Shown: positions 25,631 through 34,933 of the stretch, in pieces
Position numbering within the stretch: position 1 is the stretch's first letter
Layout of the letters: every line of letters starts with the position of its first letter
From: Azoarcus sp. DN11
GTDB lineage: Bacteria; Pseudomonadota; Gammaproteobacteria; Burkholderiales; Rhodocyclaceae
DNA: 64,000 nucleotides
Direction: 5' to 3'
Assembly: GCF_003628555.1 (NCBI RefSeq)
Contig: NZ_CP021731.1
Location: 2,976,001 to 3,040,000, forward strand
The notes under the pieces: generated by a model
What the model saw: the letters and a program-made list of their open reading frames with translations, nothing else
What the model was told of the DNA's origin: nothing
Database searches by the model: none
Position numbers and translations under genes: made by a program

Positions 25631-26444
25631 GATCGTCGCCGAACTGAAATCGCTGCGTCTGCACGGCATGGCCCAGCGTTACGAGGAATTGCTCGCGGAA
25701 GGCGGGGTCGGCATCCAGAGTGCCGGCTGGCTCATCGAGTGTCTGCTCGAGGCCGAGGTCACCGACCGGCATGTGCGTTCCATCCGCTATCAGATGGGGG
25801 CGGCGCGTTTCCCCACGCACCGCGATCTGGCCGGCTTCGACTTCGGTAAGTCCAAGGTCGATGCGAAGCTGATCGATGAACTCGCCACCGCCGCCTTCAC
25901 CGATGCCGCCGCCAACGTCGTGTTCATCGGCGGCACCGGGACCGGCAAGACGCATCTCGCGACCGCCTTGGGTGTGAAGGCGATCACCGAGCACGGCAAG
26001 CGGGTACGCTTCTTCTCCACCGTCGAGCTCGCCAACAGTCTGGAACTGGAAAAGGCCGCCGGCAAACAGGGGCGGCTCGCGCACGCGCTGATGCATGTCG
26101 ATCTCGTGATCCTCGACGAACTCGGCTATTTGCCCTTCAGTCAGGTCGGCGGCGCCTTGCTCTTCCACCTGATCTCCAAGCTCTACGAGCGCACCAGCGT
26201 GATCATCACGACGAACCTGACCTTTGCCGAATGGCCCGCCGTGTTCGGCGACGCGAAGATGACGACTGCGCTCCTCGACCGTCTCACGCACCACTGCCAC
26301 ATCGTGGAAACGGGCAACGAATCCTTCCGTTTCCAGCAAAGCAGTCAGACCGCCAAGGCGCGCGTCCGGGCGCGCGAGGCGAGCCGGGCGGCGCGGCCCG
26401 TCGAGTCCCTGGATGTGACCGTGGGGCCGGACTCGACATTCTGA
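25623..26444 (+). CDS. istB: IS21 helper ATPase IstB
   Basis: 273-aa AAA+ protein related to DnaC. Walker A is [11 protein letters not shown] near residue 105 and Walker B is [11 protein letters not shown]. IstB bends target DNA and activates IstA. The start at 25623 overlaps the istA stop; the frame is open further back but that part lies within istA. It appears intact. Confidence 0.95.
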   Translation: MREIVAELKSLRLHGMAQRYEELLAEGGVGIQSAGWLIECLLEAEVTDRHVRSIRYQMGAARFPTHRDLAGFDFGKSKVDAKLIDELATAAFTDAAANVVFIGGTGTGKTHLATALGVKAITEHGKRVRFFSTVELANSLELEKAAGKQGRLAHALMHVDLVILDELGYLPFSQVGGALLFHLISKLYERTSVIITTNLTFAEWPAVFGDAKMTTALLDRLTHHCHIVETGNESFRFQQSSQTAKARVRAREASRAARPVESLDVTVGPDSTF

Positions 26445-26606
26445 GCCCCGAGGGGGAGGAAGCGGCTGCGGGCTACGCCTTCGCCGCTTCCTCCCCCTCG
26501 GTCGATACGACTACACTTCAATACAGCCAATCAATGATGAACGGCTAAACCCCCGGGGTCAGAATTCGGTGCACACGGGGGGTCAAAATTCAACGCGCGC
26601 GGACAA

Positions 26607-27359
26607 TACGGGAAGTCGCGGGTACGGGGGCTGTGGTTCTTTCGGCAGCACGACTTCTCGGTAACCAAGGACATCCCGGCTTTCCGCTTGGTGCTCGACG
26701 AGGAATCGAAGCGCTTCTCGGTGTGGCTACCGTCTCCGCGCTACTCACGGGACTGGGTGTCGGCGCGCGAAAAGGACGAGCCGCATTACTGGCAGCAGAA
26801 GGTCCCGCTCGAGGAGTTCGTCCAGGGTGCGCTCGCGGGCCGACTCAAGTACGCTCCGGCCCTAGGCCTGCGGGTACCGCTCGAGGTGTACGCCGGCTAC
26901 GACCAGTGCTGGCGGTGCAAGCGCGAGACGGGACGCGTGCTCGAGCTGCGGTTCGACATCGGCCGCGTGCTGCCCGGATGCGCAGACCTCACGACCGACC
27001 TCTATGGGTTCGCCGAGCACTATCCGGACGGCGAGCGGCTCATTCACACGCTACTGCCGCCCGCGCGTCTGCGGGAAGTCGGCATCGGCCAGCTGCAGCG
27101 CCGCTTCAGCAAGACGGAGGGGCAGGCCTATCTGTCTAATGGCTGCGTTCACTGCGGCGCGCTACAGGGGCGTTTCTTCGACCACGAGTTCTACGACGGC
27201 GGTGACAAAGTCCTCGAGACCGAAGCGGTCCTCGAAGAGGCGTTCGTACGGCGGCGCGACAACCGGAACCGTGTCTACCGCTGGTGGTTCGACACGCGAC
27301 CGAGCTCGATGCCGTCGGCGGCGCCGACCACCGCCCTGAGCAGCCGGGACTGCGAGTAG
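26607..27359 (+). pseudogene. CoiA-like protein, 5' end removed by the IS21 element
   Basis: The frame is open from the IS end and reads YGKSRVRGLWFFRQHDF, RFSVWLPSPRYSRDW and later CWRC...CVHC, two CxxC pairs that could bind zinc. This pattern resembles competence CoiA-like or related DNA-processing proteins. The N-terminal part is absent and is not found on the other side of the IS, so the gene was lost by deletion rather than simply split. The C-terminal residues and stop look natural. An internal ATG at 26688 could only give a truncated product. Confidence 0.6.
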
Positions 27360-28002
27360 TGGTACTCGCGCGGGGCCCCCTCGTCGGAGACGCGCTTGCA
27401 GCCGGCGAGGGTCATGCTGTTGTTTTTGGGCGCTATCGCCATCTCAAGCATCAAGCTGTACTCGCACGACACTCCACTCAAACCGGGCCTCGAAGTCTAG
27501 TCCGAGTTCTCTGGACGCCGCGAATGGTGGCTTCGGCGCGTCTCGTGTGATTACGCGGCTCGAGCAAAACAAGTCTGCCTGCAATTTCGCCAAGCGTACG
27601 CCTCCGGTCGGGTCCGGCCGCATGAAGCCGCATGAACTGGACGCCCGGGGATTTCGGCCGAATGGCCGGCGTCGAGACGGCTGAAAGAGTGATCACGGCC
27701 AGAAGTTGACGCTCATCGGCGACGGCCTTAGACGCCTCTATCGAAAGGGCCCTGCGGCGCGCAGACGCCATTCCGGAAGTAGTTCACGGAGTCCTCCGTC
27801 GTCGCGCGGAGCAGAACATCTCACCAACTTCGCCCAATGTGGCGAGAGTGGGGGCCACGATCCACTGCTGCGTAGCTGTGATCGCCAGACCTTGACTCGG
27901 CATGTAGACTGCCGAGGAACCGGCGAACATGCAGGTGCCTTCCCAAGGACGATGACCTGAAGTGCAGCTTCAGGTCGCGCAACAGAAGAGTCAGGCAAGG
28001 AC
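27360..28002. other. Gene-free stretch before the nuclease-like gene
   Basis: 640 bases with only short open frames that lack ribosome sites and recognisable content. It presumably carries the promoter of the 28003 gene; I cannot point to a firm promoter. It may be decayed coding DNA of the island. Confidence 0.5.
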
Positions 28003-31000
28003 ATGAAGTCTCACGACGTAAGCGCGGATAAAACCGTGCCCGAAACCCAAGAGCAAGCGCCCAGCCCTCGCGAACTGATGCGGGCTCGGCACCCCGATCT
28101 CTTCTCGGACTCGGTTGTCGAATCGCGTCCCGTTCTGGCGCGTCCAGTGTTCGATCACCACCTTGACACGCTGACCGCACGCAAGGAGGAGTATCAGTTT
28201 GAGCACTTCTGCCGGCTGATCGCCGAGAAAGAGATCTGCCCGAACCTGCGGATCCAAACCGGCCCCACAGGCGGCGGCGACAGCAAGGTCGACTCGGAAA
28301 ACTATCCGGTCGCCAAAGAAATCTCCGAACGCTGGTGGGTCGGGGAACCGGCGGGCGGATCGGAGCGCTGGGCGTTCGCCTTCAGCGCCAAGAAAAAATG
28401 GAAACCCAAGCTTGAGGCGGACGTCGAAAATGTGCTCTCGACGAAGCGCGACTACAAGCGGATCTACTTCTTCACGAATCAGCTGGTCAGCGACAGGGTG
28501 CGGGCCAGCACCGAGGACGCGCTGACCAAGACCGCAGGCATTCCGGTCCACATCATGGACAGGAACTGGCTCGCTGACCGCGTCTACAGGCACGGCCACC
28601 TGGGGCTTGCCATCTCGGCGCTTCAGATCGAGGACGCGTCACACGAGGGCAGCGTGCGGCGCGGGCCCGAAGACACCAGGCGCAAGGCGGACCTGGAGGA
28701 GCTTGATGCACAGATCTCCGACCCGGGGCGCTACGAGGGCGCGCGGTACCAATTGGTCGAAGACTGCCTCCGCGCGGCCAATCTCGCGCGCGGGCTGGAC
28801 AGGCCGCGTGTCGAGATCGAAGGCCGCTTCGCGATGGCCGACCGCATCGCGCGCGAGCTGGCAATCCCCAGCCAACTGCTGCGCGTCGCTTATCAGCGCG
28901 CCTGGACGGCCCACTGGTGGTTCGAGGATTTCAACGAGTTCCTCGCCCATTACGACGAGGTCGAGTGCCATGCAGCAGGCTCCACCGAGGCGCATGACCA
29001 GGAGCGTCTGCTCAACTTGAACCAGCTGCTGATCACCCTGGAACGTCGAAACCTGGTGCCAGCGGATCGAAGCCGCGCCACCGATCGGTGTCAGGCGCTG
29101 GTCGCCCAGCTGAAGGCGCTGGAGGGGGATGAGGCACGGCCGAACAACGCCTTGTTCGCGCGCATGTTGAGGACGTTCGTCAACCTGACCGATGCGATGT
29201 ACGGCCGTGACTCCCAAGCGCTTTCGACGGCTTGGGCGGATTTGAAGGAGATCGCCGAGGCTTCAAAACAGTTGGGTCAGTTCCCCTTTAGCTCGCTGTT
29301 CGGGATGGTTCGCGAGATGAGTGAACTCTTCGACACCCCAGAGTTCGACAGCCTGTATGAACTGGTCGTGGATGTGCAGCGACAGCGCGTGAGCGACGGT
29401 GAGGCCGGCGAGTCCTTCAGGTCGCGTGGGCGGCAGAAGATGAGGAATGAAAAGCCCTATGAAGCTATCCGGTGGCTGGGGCGCGCCGAAGAGTTGTTCG
29501 TCAAGGAAGAATATCAACGCCAACTGATTCTCACCCTGCTGGATGGTAGCTACGCGTACGAGAGGGTTGGGCTGCTGTGGGCCGCGCGCAATAAGCTCAT
29601 CGTGGCGATCGAGCGTGCCGTCCGCATGTTCCAGACTGTAGGGGAGATGCCCGGCCTCGCGCACCATTGCTTGCGGCGTCTAACCTGGATCGAGATGCAG
29701 CTGGGGCGGATTCCCCAGGTCCTCCAGGCAATCGTCTGGGCCCGATTCTGTGAGGGGCTGCTGACGTCGACCGGGCGTAGTGAGGCGCAGTCGGACCAAG
29801 AGACGATGTTGCTGCAGGCCGTGCTCAGCATCCACTTCCTGAACGTCCCCTTCTCTCGGATCTCGGCGCTCGAGCAACTGCCTGACGCCCTTGCCCGGCT
29901 CGATCTCGACATGCCGCGACTGGCCGTCCTGTACGCGCTCGGCCATGAAAAACGTGTTAACGAAGAGGGGTTCGCCGAGTCGCCCAAGAACACGAAGGAA
30001 ATGCTCGAGCTCTTCGAGCGCTGGCAGGATCAGCCCGCCCGCGAGGATCTTCCGAACGAGCCCTCGCTAAACGAAGGGCCGCGCGCGCTGGTCCGCTCGA
30101 TCATCCTGGGGGCCGAGTTCGCGGTCGATTGCCCGAACGATGCCGCGTCAATCGGCGTCGCAGAATCTTTGCTTGGTGCCATGGAAGCTTTCATGGCCAC
30201 CAGCGACGAAGAGGATATCCTCCCGCACGCCGAGAGGACGGTCATCCGCGTGCGCAAAGTGAAAGAGCAAGCCACTGGGCCGTCATTCGCTTGGCTGGAC
30301 AACGTCGCGGGTGTCCATGCGGAAATTGTCACCGGCGAGTGCGTTGACTTCCAGAATAAGGAAGCGCTGACACAGTTCACCGATTTCCTGTGCGATACCA
30401 CGCTGACCGTTGCAGCGCGTCAGTTCATCATCCGCGATGCCGAAGCGTGGATGAGGAAGGTTGCCGGAGAGGAGCGAGGTTTGGCTCGAGCCGCAATGCT
30501 GGGCAACGTGGTCGCCATTGGACGAAACCTTTTTGGCAGCGACGCCAAGGTCCGGCTGTCCGATTGGATGGGCGACAACGACAAATACTACGACTGCCTG
30601 CGTGACCAGCACTGGCGGCCGAACCGCACTGTTTCCAAGCGCAACGACCTCAAGGGTACGATCAAGCCCGGCGACGGCCCTCCGCCAGATGAGCTGATGG
30701 ACACCTCTCAGCGCAAGCACACCCAACGCAAGGTGTTCTCACCCATCGACATACCGGTCTGGGACAAAGCCGGCTGGGGCGGGACGTGCTACGGGTGGGA
30801 CGACCGACAGCCACCATTCATGGGGCTGATGTTTAAGAACCTCGAAGCTGGCAAGAAGATCTTCACGGACTGGCTTGCCCGGTGGGGCCGCGATGAGCCC
30901 GAGGATGCTTTGCGCGTCACGATCGTCACAGGCATTTCCAAGAGCAACCCTCATCACTACGCCGTGGTCGTTGGGCCCAACATCGATCTCATCACTGCGG

Positions 31001-31377
31001 ACGTTAGATCCGGGAGCACGGTCAGCATGGTCTCGCGCATCAATCGGATGACACCGGCAACGTCGGAGAACCTGACGAATTTCATGAAGGTGTTCAACAA
31101 GTTCGACGCCTTCTTCCTGATGCCCGCGCAGTTGCCCCGCAGCAAGCAAAGCAGCCCGGAGATCGAGTTCCAGCTCGGACTGCTCAAGCGCCACCTGCAC
31201 GTCCGCCCCGCCTGGCAAATTGGCGAGAACGACCACGACATCGTCGCTCTGGACGATGAAGAAGACCCGTTCATTCCTGAGGGCGTCGTGGACGCTCCTG
31301 TGATCAAAGCAATGGCCGCGCGACGCGCCCGGAAGAACGGACGCATAGGGCCGGACTCCGGCGGTTTCCAATCCTGA
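28003..31377 (+). CDS. 1124-aa orphan protein with nuclease-like N-terminus and helical-repeat body
   Basis: No named family is recognised. Residues about 60-200 look like a restriction-endonuclease (PD-(D/E)xK) fold: E67 in QFEHFCRLIAE, then TGPTGGGDSKVDSE with D93, then FAFSAKKKW with K130. Position 128, where E or Q is normal, is Ser. Residues about 230-760 are mostly amphipathic helices with a TPR-like look (PYEAIRWLGRAEELFVKEEY). A compact C-terminal part (GTCYGWDDRQPPFMGLMF, VTIVTGISKSNPHHYAVVVG) is unlike anything I know. I found no Walker A motif, so it is not an obvious STAND ATPase. Alone in the island, it could be a single-gene anti-phage protein: a sensor body with a nuclease effector (inference). 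AAGGAC precedes the ATG. Confidence 0.7.
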   Translation: MKSHDVSADKTVPETQEQAPSPRELMRARHPDLFSDSVVESRPVLARPVFDHHLDTLTARKEEYQFEHFCRLIAEKEICPNLRIQTGPTGGGDSKVDSENYPVAKEISERWWVGEPAGGSERWAFAFSAKKKWKPKLEADVENVLSTKRDYKRIYFFTNQLVSDRVRASTEDALTKTAGIPVHIMDRNWLADRVYRHGHLGLAISALQIEDASHEGSVRRGPEDTRRKADLEELDAQISDPGRYEGARYQLVEDCLRAANLARGLDRPRVEIEGRFAMADRIARELAIPSQLLRVAYQRAWTAHWWFEDFNEFLAHYDEVECHAAGSTEAHDQERLLNLNQLLITLERRNLVPADRSRATDRCQALVAQLKALEGDEARPNNALFARMLRTFVNLTDAMYGRDSQALSTAWADLKEIAEASKQLGQFPFSSLFGMVREMSELFDTPEFDSLYELVVDVQRQRVSDGEAGESFRSRGRQKMRNEKPYEAIRWLGRAEELFVKEEYQRQLILTLLDGSYAYERVGLLWAARNKLIVAIERAVRMFQTVGEMPGLAHHCLRRLTWIEMQLGRIPQVLQAIVWARFCEGLLTSTGRSEAQSDQETMLLQAVLSIHFLNVPFSRISALEQLPDALARLDLDMPRLAVLYALGHEKRVNEEGFAESPKNTKEMLELFERWQDQPAREDLPNEPSLNEGPRALVRSIILGAEFAVDCPNDAASIGVAESLLGAMEAFMATSDEEDILPHAERTVIRVRKVKEQATGPSFAWLDNVAGVHAEIVTGECVDFQNKEALTQFTDFLCDTTLTVAARQFIIRDAEAWMRKVAGEERGLARAAMLGNVVAIGRNLFGSDAKVRLSDWMGDNDKYYDCLRDQHWRPNRTVSKRNDLKGTIKPGDGPPPDELMDTSQRKHTQRKVFSPIDIPVWDKAGWGGTCYGWDDRQPPFMGLMFKNLEAGKKIFTDWLARWGRDEPEDALRVTIVTGISKSNPHHYAVVVGPNIDLITADVRSGSTVSMVSRINRMTPATSENLTNFMKVFNKFDAFFLMPAQLPRSKQSSPEIEFQLGLLKRHLHVRPAWQIGENDHDIVALDDEEDPFIPEGVVDAPVIKAMAARRARKNGRIGPDSGGFQS

Positions 31378-31714
31378 CCGCCGTCGCAGCATCGTTGCTG
31401 GTAGCTTACCGACCAGCAACTTTGGGGCGAAACGTTCAGGACAGCGAACGTGACTTCAGGGTCGACACCAGTTCGATGAACGAGAGACCTGCCGTTCGAC
31501 GGCATTGAGGGCCGTACGGCAGTTGCCGGCAGCACTGCCGCCACTCATTCGGTGCGGCCTGGCCGGCAGCTGAGGCCGAACGACGGTCATTGCGCAGGGA
31601 ACATCACAACTGAGCGATGAATGGTCGCACGAGTTACCCTTTGGATACTGCAGCCAACTTCACCGACCTAACCCGGCTGCCATAGCCGCCGCAGCACGCC
31701 TACCTACCCGACCT
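31378..31714. other. Intergenic stretch between the nuclease-like gene and the hemerythrin gene
   Basis: No gene seen. It contains the hairpin at 31394-31420 and another GC-rich inverted stretch near 31510-31545 (CGGCAGTTGCCGGCAGCACTGCCG). The genes on either side converge, and this may be the right limit of the accessory island. Confidence 0.5.
31394..31420 (+). terminator. Terminator-like hairpin after the nuclease-like gene
   Basis: GTTGCTGGT, a 9-base loop, ACCAGCAAC, then only three T. The stem is perfect and stands 16 bases after the stop codon. The short T tract makes it a weak terminator. Confidence 0.5.
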
Positions 31715-32149
31715 TCAGGTCGTCGCCGCGCGCTTCAGCACCAGCGGCACGCCGCCCGTGCTGCGCTTGACCATCCATTGCGCCAGCGCCGAATCCATGT
31801 AGGTCGCATGGCCCGGGAACCACTCCTCGAGCGCGACCGCGAGGCGGCGCCCGACTTCGATGTTGCCCGCAGCGACCATCTGCTGCACTTCGCGCACCGA
31901 CGCCATGACCTTCTCGTGTTCCTCGACGTGGCAGTCCCGTGCCGGGAAGTTTCCCGCGGACATCCAGGCGGCTTCCTCCGCGAAGTGGTGCTCGGCGTGG
32001 GCGGCGAAACGGTCGAGCAGCGCCGGGAAGACTTCGTCTCCGACCACCTGCATGGCGTGCACAAGCTCGACAAACTCGTGGTGGATGTCGTCCATCGGCC
32101 CATAGCCGAGGAGGAATTCGTCGCTCCAGGGGGTCGCCTGCTCGCTCAT
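31715..32149 (-). CDS. Bacteriohemerythrin
   Basis: 144 aa. The di-iron ligand pattern is complete: DIHHEF, HHFAEE (HxxxE), HVEEH (HxxxH) and HATYMD (HxxxxD). Such proteins bind O2 reversibly and can deliver it to oxygenases or act in sensing. The ATG at 32149 has AAGGAGA upstream; an 11-residue longer frame is less likely. It follows folE by 13 bases in the same direction. With P450s and a dioxygenase nearby, a role in oxygen supply is tempting but unproved. Confidence 0.9.
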   Translation of the reverse strand: MSEQATPWSDEFLLGYGPMDDIHHEFVELVHAMQVVGDEVFPALLDRFAAHAEHHFAEEAAWMSAGNFPARDCHVEEHEKVMASVREVQQMVAAGNIEVGRRLAVALEEWFPGHATYMDSALAQWMVKRSTGGVPLVLKRAATT

Positions 32150-32162
32150 TTCCGGTCTCCTT

Positions 32163-32801
32163 TCAGGTATTCGGCAGGCCACGCGGGCCGCCCATGCCGA
32201 TCATCGCAAGGAATTCGCGCCGCGTCGAGGCGTCTTCGCGAAACGCGCCGACCATCCGGCTGGTGACGAGGCCTGCGCCGGGCTTGTGCACCCCGCGCGT
32301 GGTCATGCACTGGTGCGAGGCCTCGATGACAACCGCGACGCCCTTGGGTTGCAGCACGGAGTGCAGCGTGTCGGCGATCTGCACCGTCATTTTTTCCTGG
32401 ATCTGCAGGCGTTTGGCGTAGATCTCGACCAGCCGCGCGAGCTTGGAGATGCCGACCACGCGGTGGTTCGGCAGGTAACCGATGTGCGCCTTGCCGATGA
32501 TGGGCGCCATGTGGTGCTCGCAGTGGCTTTCGAAGCGGATGTCGTTCATGACGATCATCTCGTCGTAGCCCTCGACCTCGGAGAAGGTGCGAGCCAGGAT
32601 TTCGGCGGGGTCCTGCGAATAGCCGGCGAAGAATTCTTCGTAGGCGCGCACGACCCGCGAGGGCGTATCGACGAGCCCCTCGCGGCCCGGTTCGTCGCCG
32701 GCCCAGCGGATGAGGGTGCGTACGGCGTCTTCCGCCGCCTCGCGCGATACCCCACCGCGCAGGTCCGGGTCGCCGGCGTCGTCGATTTGCCCTTCTTTCA
32801 T
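32163..32801 (-). CDS. folE: GTP cyclohydrolase I
   Basis: 212 aa. Zinc-binding and active-site residues are visible in [20 protein letters not shown] and in [10 protein letters not shown]. The enzyme makes dihydroneopterin triphosphate from GTP, the first step to folate and other pterins. Family length is normal. It sits between an acyl-CoA dehydrogenase (169 bases upstream) and a hemerythrin. Why a pterin gene lies here is unclear; it may be an extra copy in a catabolic region. Confidence 0.95.
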   Translation of the reverse strand: MKEGQIDDAGDPDLRGGVSREAAEDAVRTLIRWAGDEPGREGLVDTPSRVVRAYEEFFAGYSQDPAEILARTFSEVEGYDEMIVMNDIRFESHCEHHMAPIIGKAHIGYLPNHRVVGISKLARLVEIYAKRLQIQEKMTVQIADTLHSVLQPKGVAVVIEASHQCMTTRGVHKPGAGLVTSRMVGAFREDASTRREFLAMIGMGGPRGLPNT

Positions 32802-32970
32802 GCTGCGTTCTCCCGTTTGTCCTGCGGCGTGCGGGGGCGCCCGTGACGCCGGGCGTCCCCACAGAAGAAAGAGCGGGACCGTGTTGCCGAGGTCCCGTAA
32901 ACCGGCAGCGCACCGCGCACCGTCGGAGGAGAAGACATAATCTGCGTCACGCCCGCGCGGTCCGGTCTGC

Positions 32971-34095
32971 TCAGAGCGAGCGGGCGATGATTTCCTTCAT
33001 GATCTCGGACGTGCCGCCATAAATGCGCGCGACGCGTGCATCGACCCAAGCGCGGCTGATCTTGTACTCGCTCATGAAGCCGTAGCCGCCATGCAGTTGT
33101 AGCAGTTCGTCGAGCACCTTGCCCTGCATCTCGGAGCCGACCAGCTTGCACATCGCGCCGACCTCGGGCGAGAGTTCGCCGCGCATGGCCTTGCCCAGGC
33201 AGTCGTCCACAAACACCCTCAGCATGGTCGCCTGCGCCTTGCATTCGGCGAGCTTGAACTTGGTGTTCTGGAAATCGAAGACCGTCTTGCCGAACACCTT
33301 GCGCTCGCGCACGTACTCGAGCGTGTCGTCGATCAGCGCCTCGATGGAGGCTGCAGCGCGAATGCCGATGATGGTGCGTTCCCACGCGAGCTGGTGCGTG
33401 AGATAGCCGAAGCCCTTGTTCTCGTCGCCGAGGCGATTCTCGACCGGGACACGGACTTCGTCGAAGAAGAGTTCCGAGGTGTCCTGGCCCTTCAATCCGA
33501 TCTTTTCAAGCAATCGGCCCTTGGAGAATCCGGGGCGATCGGCCTCGACGCAGATTAGCGTGAGCTCCTTCGCATTCGGGTCGAGCTTGGTCGCGGTGAC
33601 CATCAGGTCCGCGTTGCCACCGTTGGTGATGAAGGTCTTCTGGCCGTTGATGACGTATTCGTCGCCGTCGCGCCGTGCGCTGGTGCGCATCGAGCGCAGG
33701 TCGGAACCGATGCCGGGTTCGCTCATCGCGATGACACCGATGATCTCGCCCGCAACCATCCGCGGCAGCCACTTCTTCTTCTGCGCCTCGCTGCCGTAGG
33801 CAACGATGTAAGGGGCGACGATCTCGGAGTGGGTCGTGAAGCCGATCGCGGTGGCATTGACCCGCGCCAACTCCTCGATCATCACCGCCGAGTGGCCGAA
33901 ATCGCCGCCCGCACCGCCGTATTCCTCCGGCACCGTCGAGCACAGCAGGCCGACCTCGCCCGCCTTGCGCCAGACCGACTTCGGGACGATCCCGACCGTC
34001 TCCCACTCGTGCAGGTGGGGGACGATCTCGTTCTCGATGAAGCGCCGCGCCATCTCGCGGAACATTTCATGATCTTCACGGAATACGGTCCGCAT
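32971..34095 (-). CDS. Acyl-CoA dehydrogenase
   Basis: 374 aa from the ATG at 34095 (GGAGG upstream). Typical ACAD layout: helical N-domain, beta domain with [14 protein letters not shown], and C-domain ending [15 protein letters not shown] and [17 protein letters not shown]. The Glu of YGGTSEI is the expected catalytic base. It oxidises an acyl-CoA to the 2-enoyl-CoA with FAD, donating electrons to ETF. It lies 37 bases after the enoyl-CoA hydratase gene in the same operon. Confidence 0.93.
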   Translation of the reverse strand: MRTVFREDHEMFREMARRFIENEIVPHLHEWETVGIVPKSVWRKAGEVGLLCSTVPEEYGGAGGDFGHSAVMIEELARVNATAIGFTTHSEIVAPYIVAYGSEAQKKKWLPRMVAGEIIGVIAMSEPGIGSDLRSMRTSARRDGDEYVINGQKTFITNGGNADLMVTATKLDPNAKELTLICVEADRPGFSKGRLLEKIGLKGQDTSELFFDEVRVPVENRLGDENKGFGYLTHQLAWERTIIGIRAAASIEALIDDTLEYVRERKVFGKTVFDFQNTKFKLAECKAQATMLRVFVDDCLGKAMRGELSPEVGAMCKLVGSEMQGKVLDELLQLHGGYGFMSEYKISRAWVDARVARIYGGTSEIMKEIIARSL

Positions 34096-34132
34096 CCTTG
34101 TACCTCCGCCTGTTCTCGTGCAGTTTCCCGGC

Positions 34133-34933
34133 TCAGCGGCCGGTGAATTTCGGTTCGCGCTTCTCGACGAAGGCCGCGACCGCTTCCATGTGATCTTCGG
34201 TGTGATGGGCAAGCGCCTGGTAGGCCGCCGACATCTCCAGCAGCGAATCGAGACGCATGTGCTGGCCTTCACGCAGCAGGCGCTTGGTGAGGCGCAGGCC
34301 GTGGGCCGGATTTGCCGCCATACGCCGCGCAATGCCCAGCGCCGCGGTCTCGAGCTCGGCAGCGGGTACCACCTCGGTCACCAGGCCCCACGCGAGCGCG
34401 GTCTGGGCGTCGATCGTGTCGCCGGTAAACGCCATCAGGCTGGCCCTGGGCATACCGACGATGCGCGGCAGCAGCCACGCACCGCCATCACCCGGCACGA
34501 TGCCGAGCTTCACGAAGCTTTCCGCGAACTTCGCGGTGTCGGCGGCGATGCGCACGTCGCACATGCACGCCAGGTCCAGGCCCGCGCCGATCGCCGGTCC
34601 GTTCATCGCCGCGATGACGGGCACGTCCAGGTCGTAAAGGCATAGCGGGATGCGCTGGATGCCGTTGCGGTAGCTCTCGCGCACCTCGTAGGGCGACCCG
34701 GCAAAGATGCCGCCGCGTTCGCGCATGTCCTTGACGTTGCCGCCGGCACAGAAAGCCGGTCCGTTGCCGGTGAGTACGACGACCTTGATCGAGCGGTCCG
34801 TACGGACGTTGGCGCACAGGTCGACGAACTCCTGCATCTGTGACGGGTCTGAGAGCGCGTTGCGCGTCTCCGGGCTGTCCATGCGGACGGTGAGGATAGC
34901 GTCCTCGCGTTCGAGGATCAGAAAGGGTTTCAT
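34133..34933 (-). CDS. Enoyl-CoA hydratase/isomerase
   Basis: 266 aa, crotonase fold. The oxyanion-hole segments are GNGPAFCAGGNVKDM and MNGPAIGAGLDLACMCD; the KLGIVPGDGGAWLLPRIVG stretch holds the region of the second catalytic acid. It hydrates or isomerises the double bond made by the dehydrogenases. The ATG at 34933 overlaps the preceding dehydrogenase stop (ATGA). The ORF extends upstream inside that gene, which is not coding in this frame. Confidence 0.93.
   Translation of the reverse strand: MKPFLILEREDAILTVRMDSPETRNALSDPSQMQEFVDLCANVRTDRSIKVVVLTGNGPAFCAGGNVKDMRERGGIFAGSPYEVRESYRNGIQRIPLCLYDLDVPVIAAMNGPAIGAGLDLACMCDVRIAADTAKFAESFVKLGIVPGDGGAWLLPRIVGMPRASLMAFTGDTIDAQTALAWGLVTEVVPAAELETAALGIARRMAANPAHGLRLTKRLLREGQHMRLDSLLEMSAAYQALAHHTEDHMEAVAAFVEKREPKFTGR

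Larger units (their letters stand above)
24023..26605 (+). mobile_element. IS21-family insertion sequence
   Basis: 2583 bp bounded by imperfect 25-bp inverted ends, TGT-N5-CGCATTGAAAATTGACC at 24023 and its counterpart with CGCGTTGAATTTTGACC on the opposite strand ending at 26605. A further GAAAATTGACC copy at about 24071 and a GGGGTCAGAATT copy near 26555 give the multiple terminal repeats usual in IS21. It contains istA and istB. I see no target duplication: the left flank is a recombinase gene, the right flank a CoiA-like gene. Confidence 0.85.

Noticed and set aside
27275..27481. Minus-strand 68-codon frame after the CoiA-like fragment
   Set aside because: Overlaps the 3' end of the fragment, no ribosome site and no recognisable content.
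28003..31377. STAND/Avs-type NTPase
   Set aside because: No Walker A (GxxxxGK[ST]) anywhere in the chain; the GGGDSK stretch belongs to the nuclease-like head.
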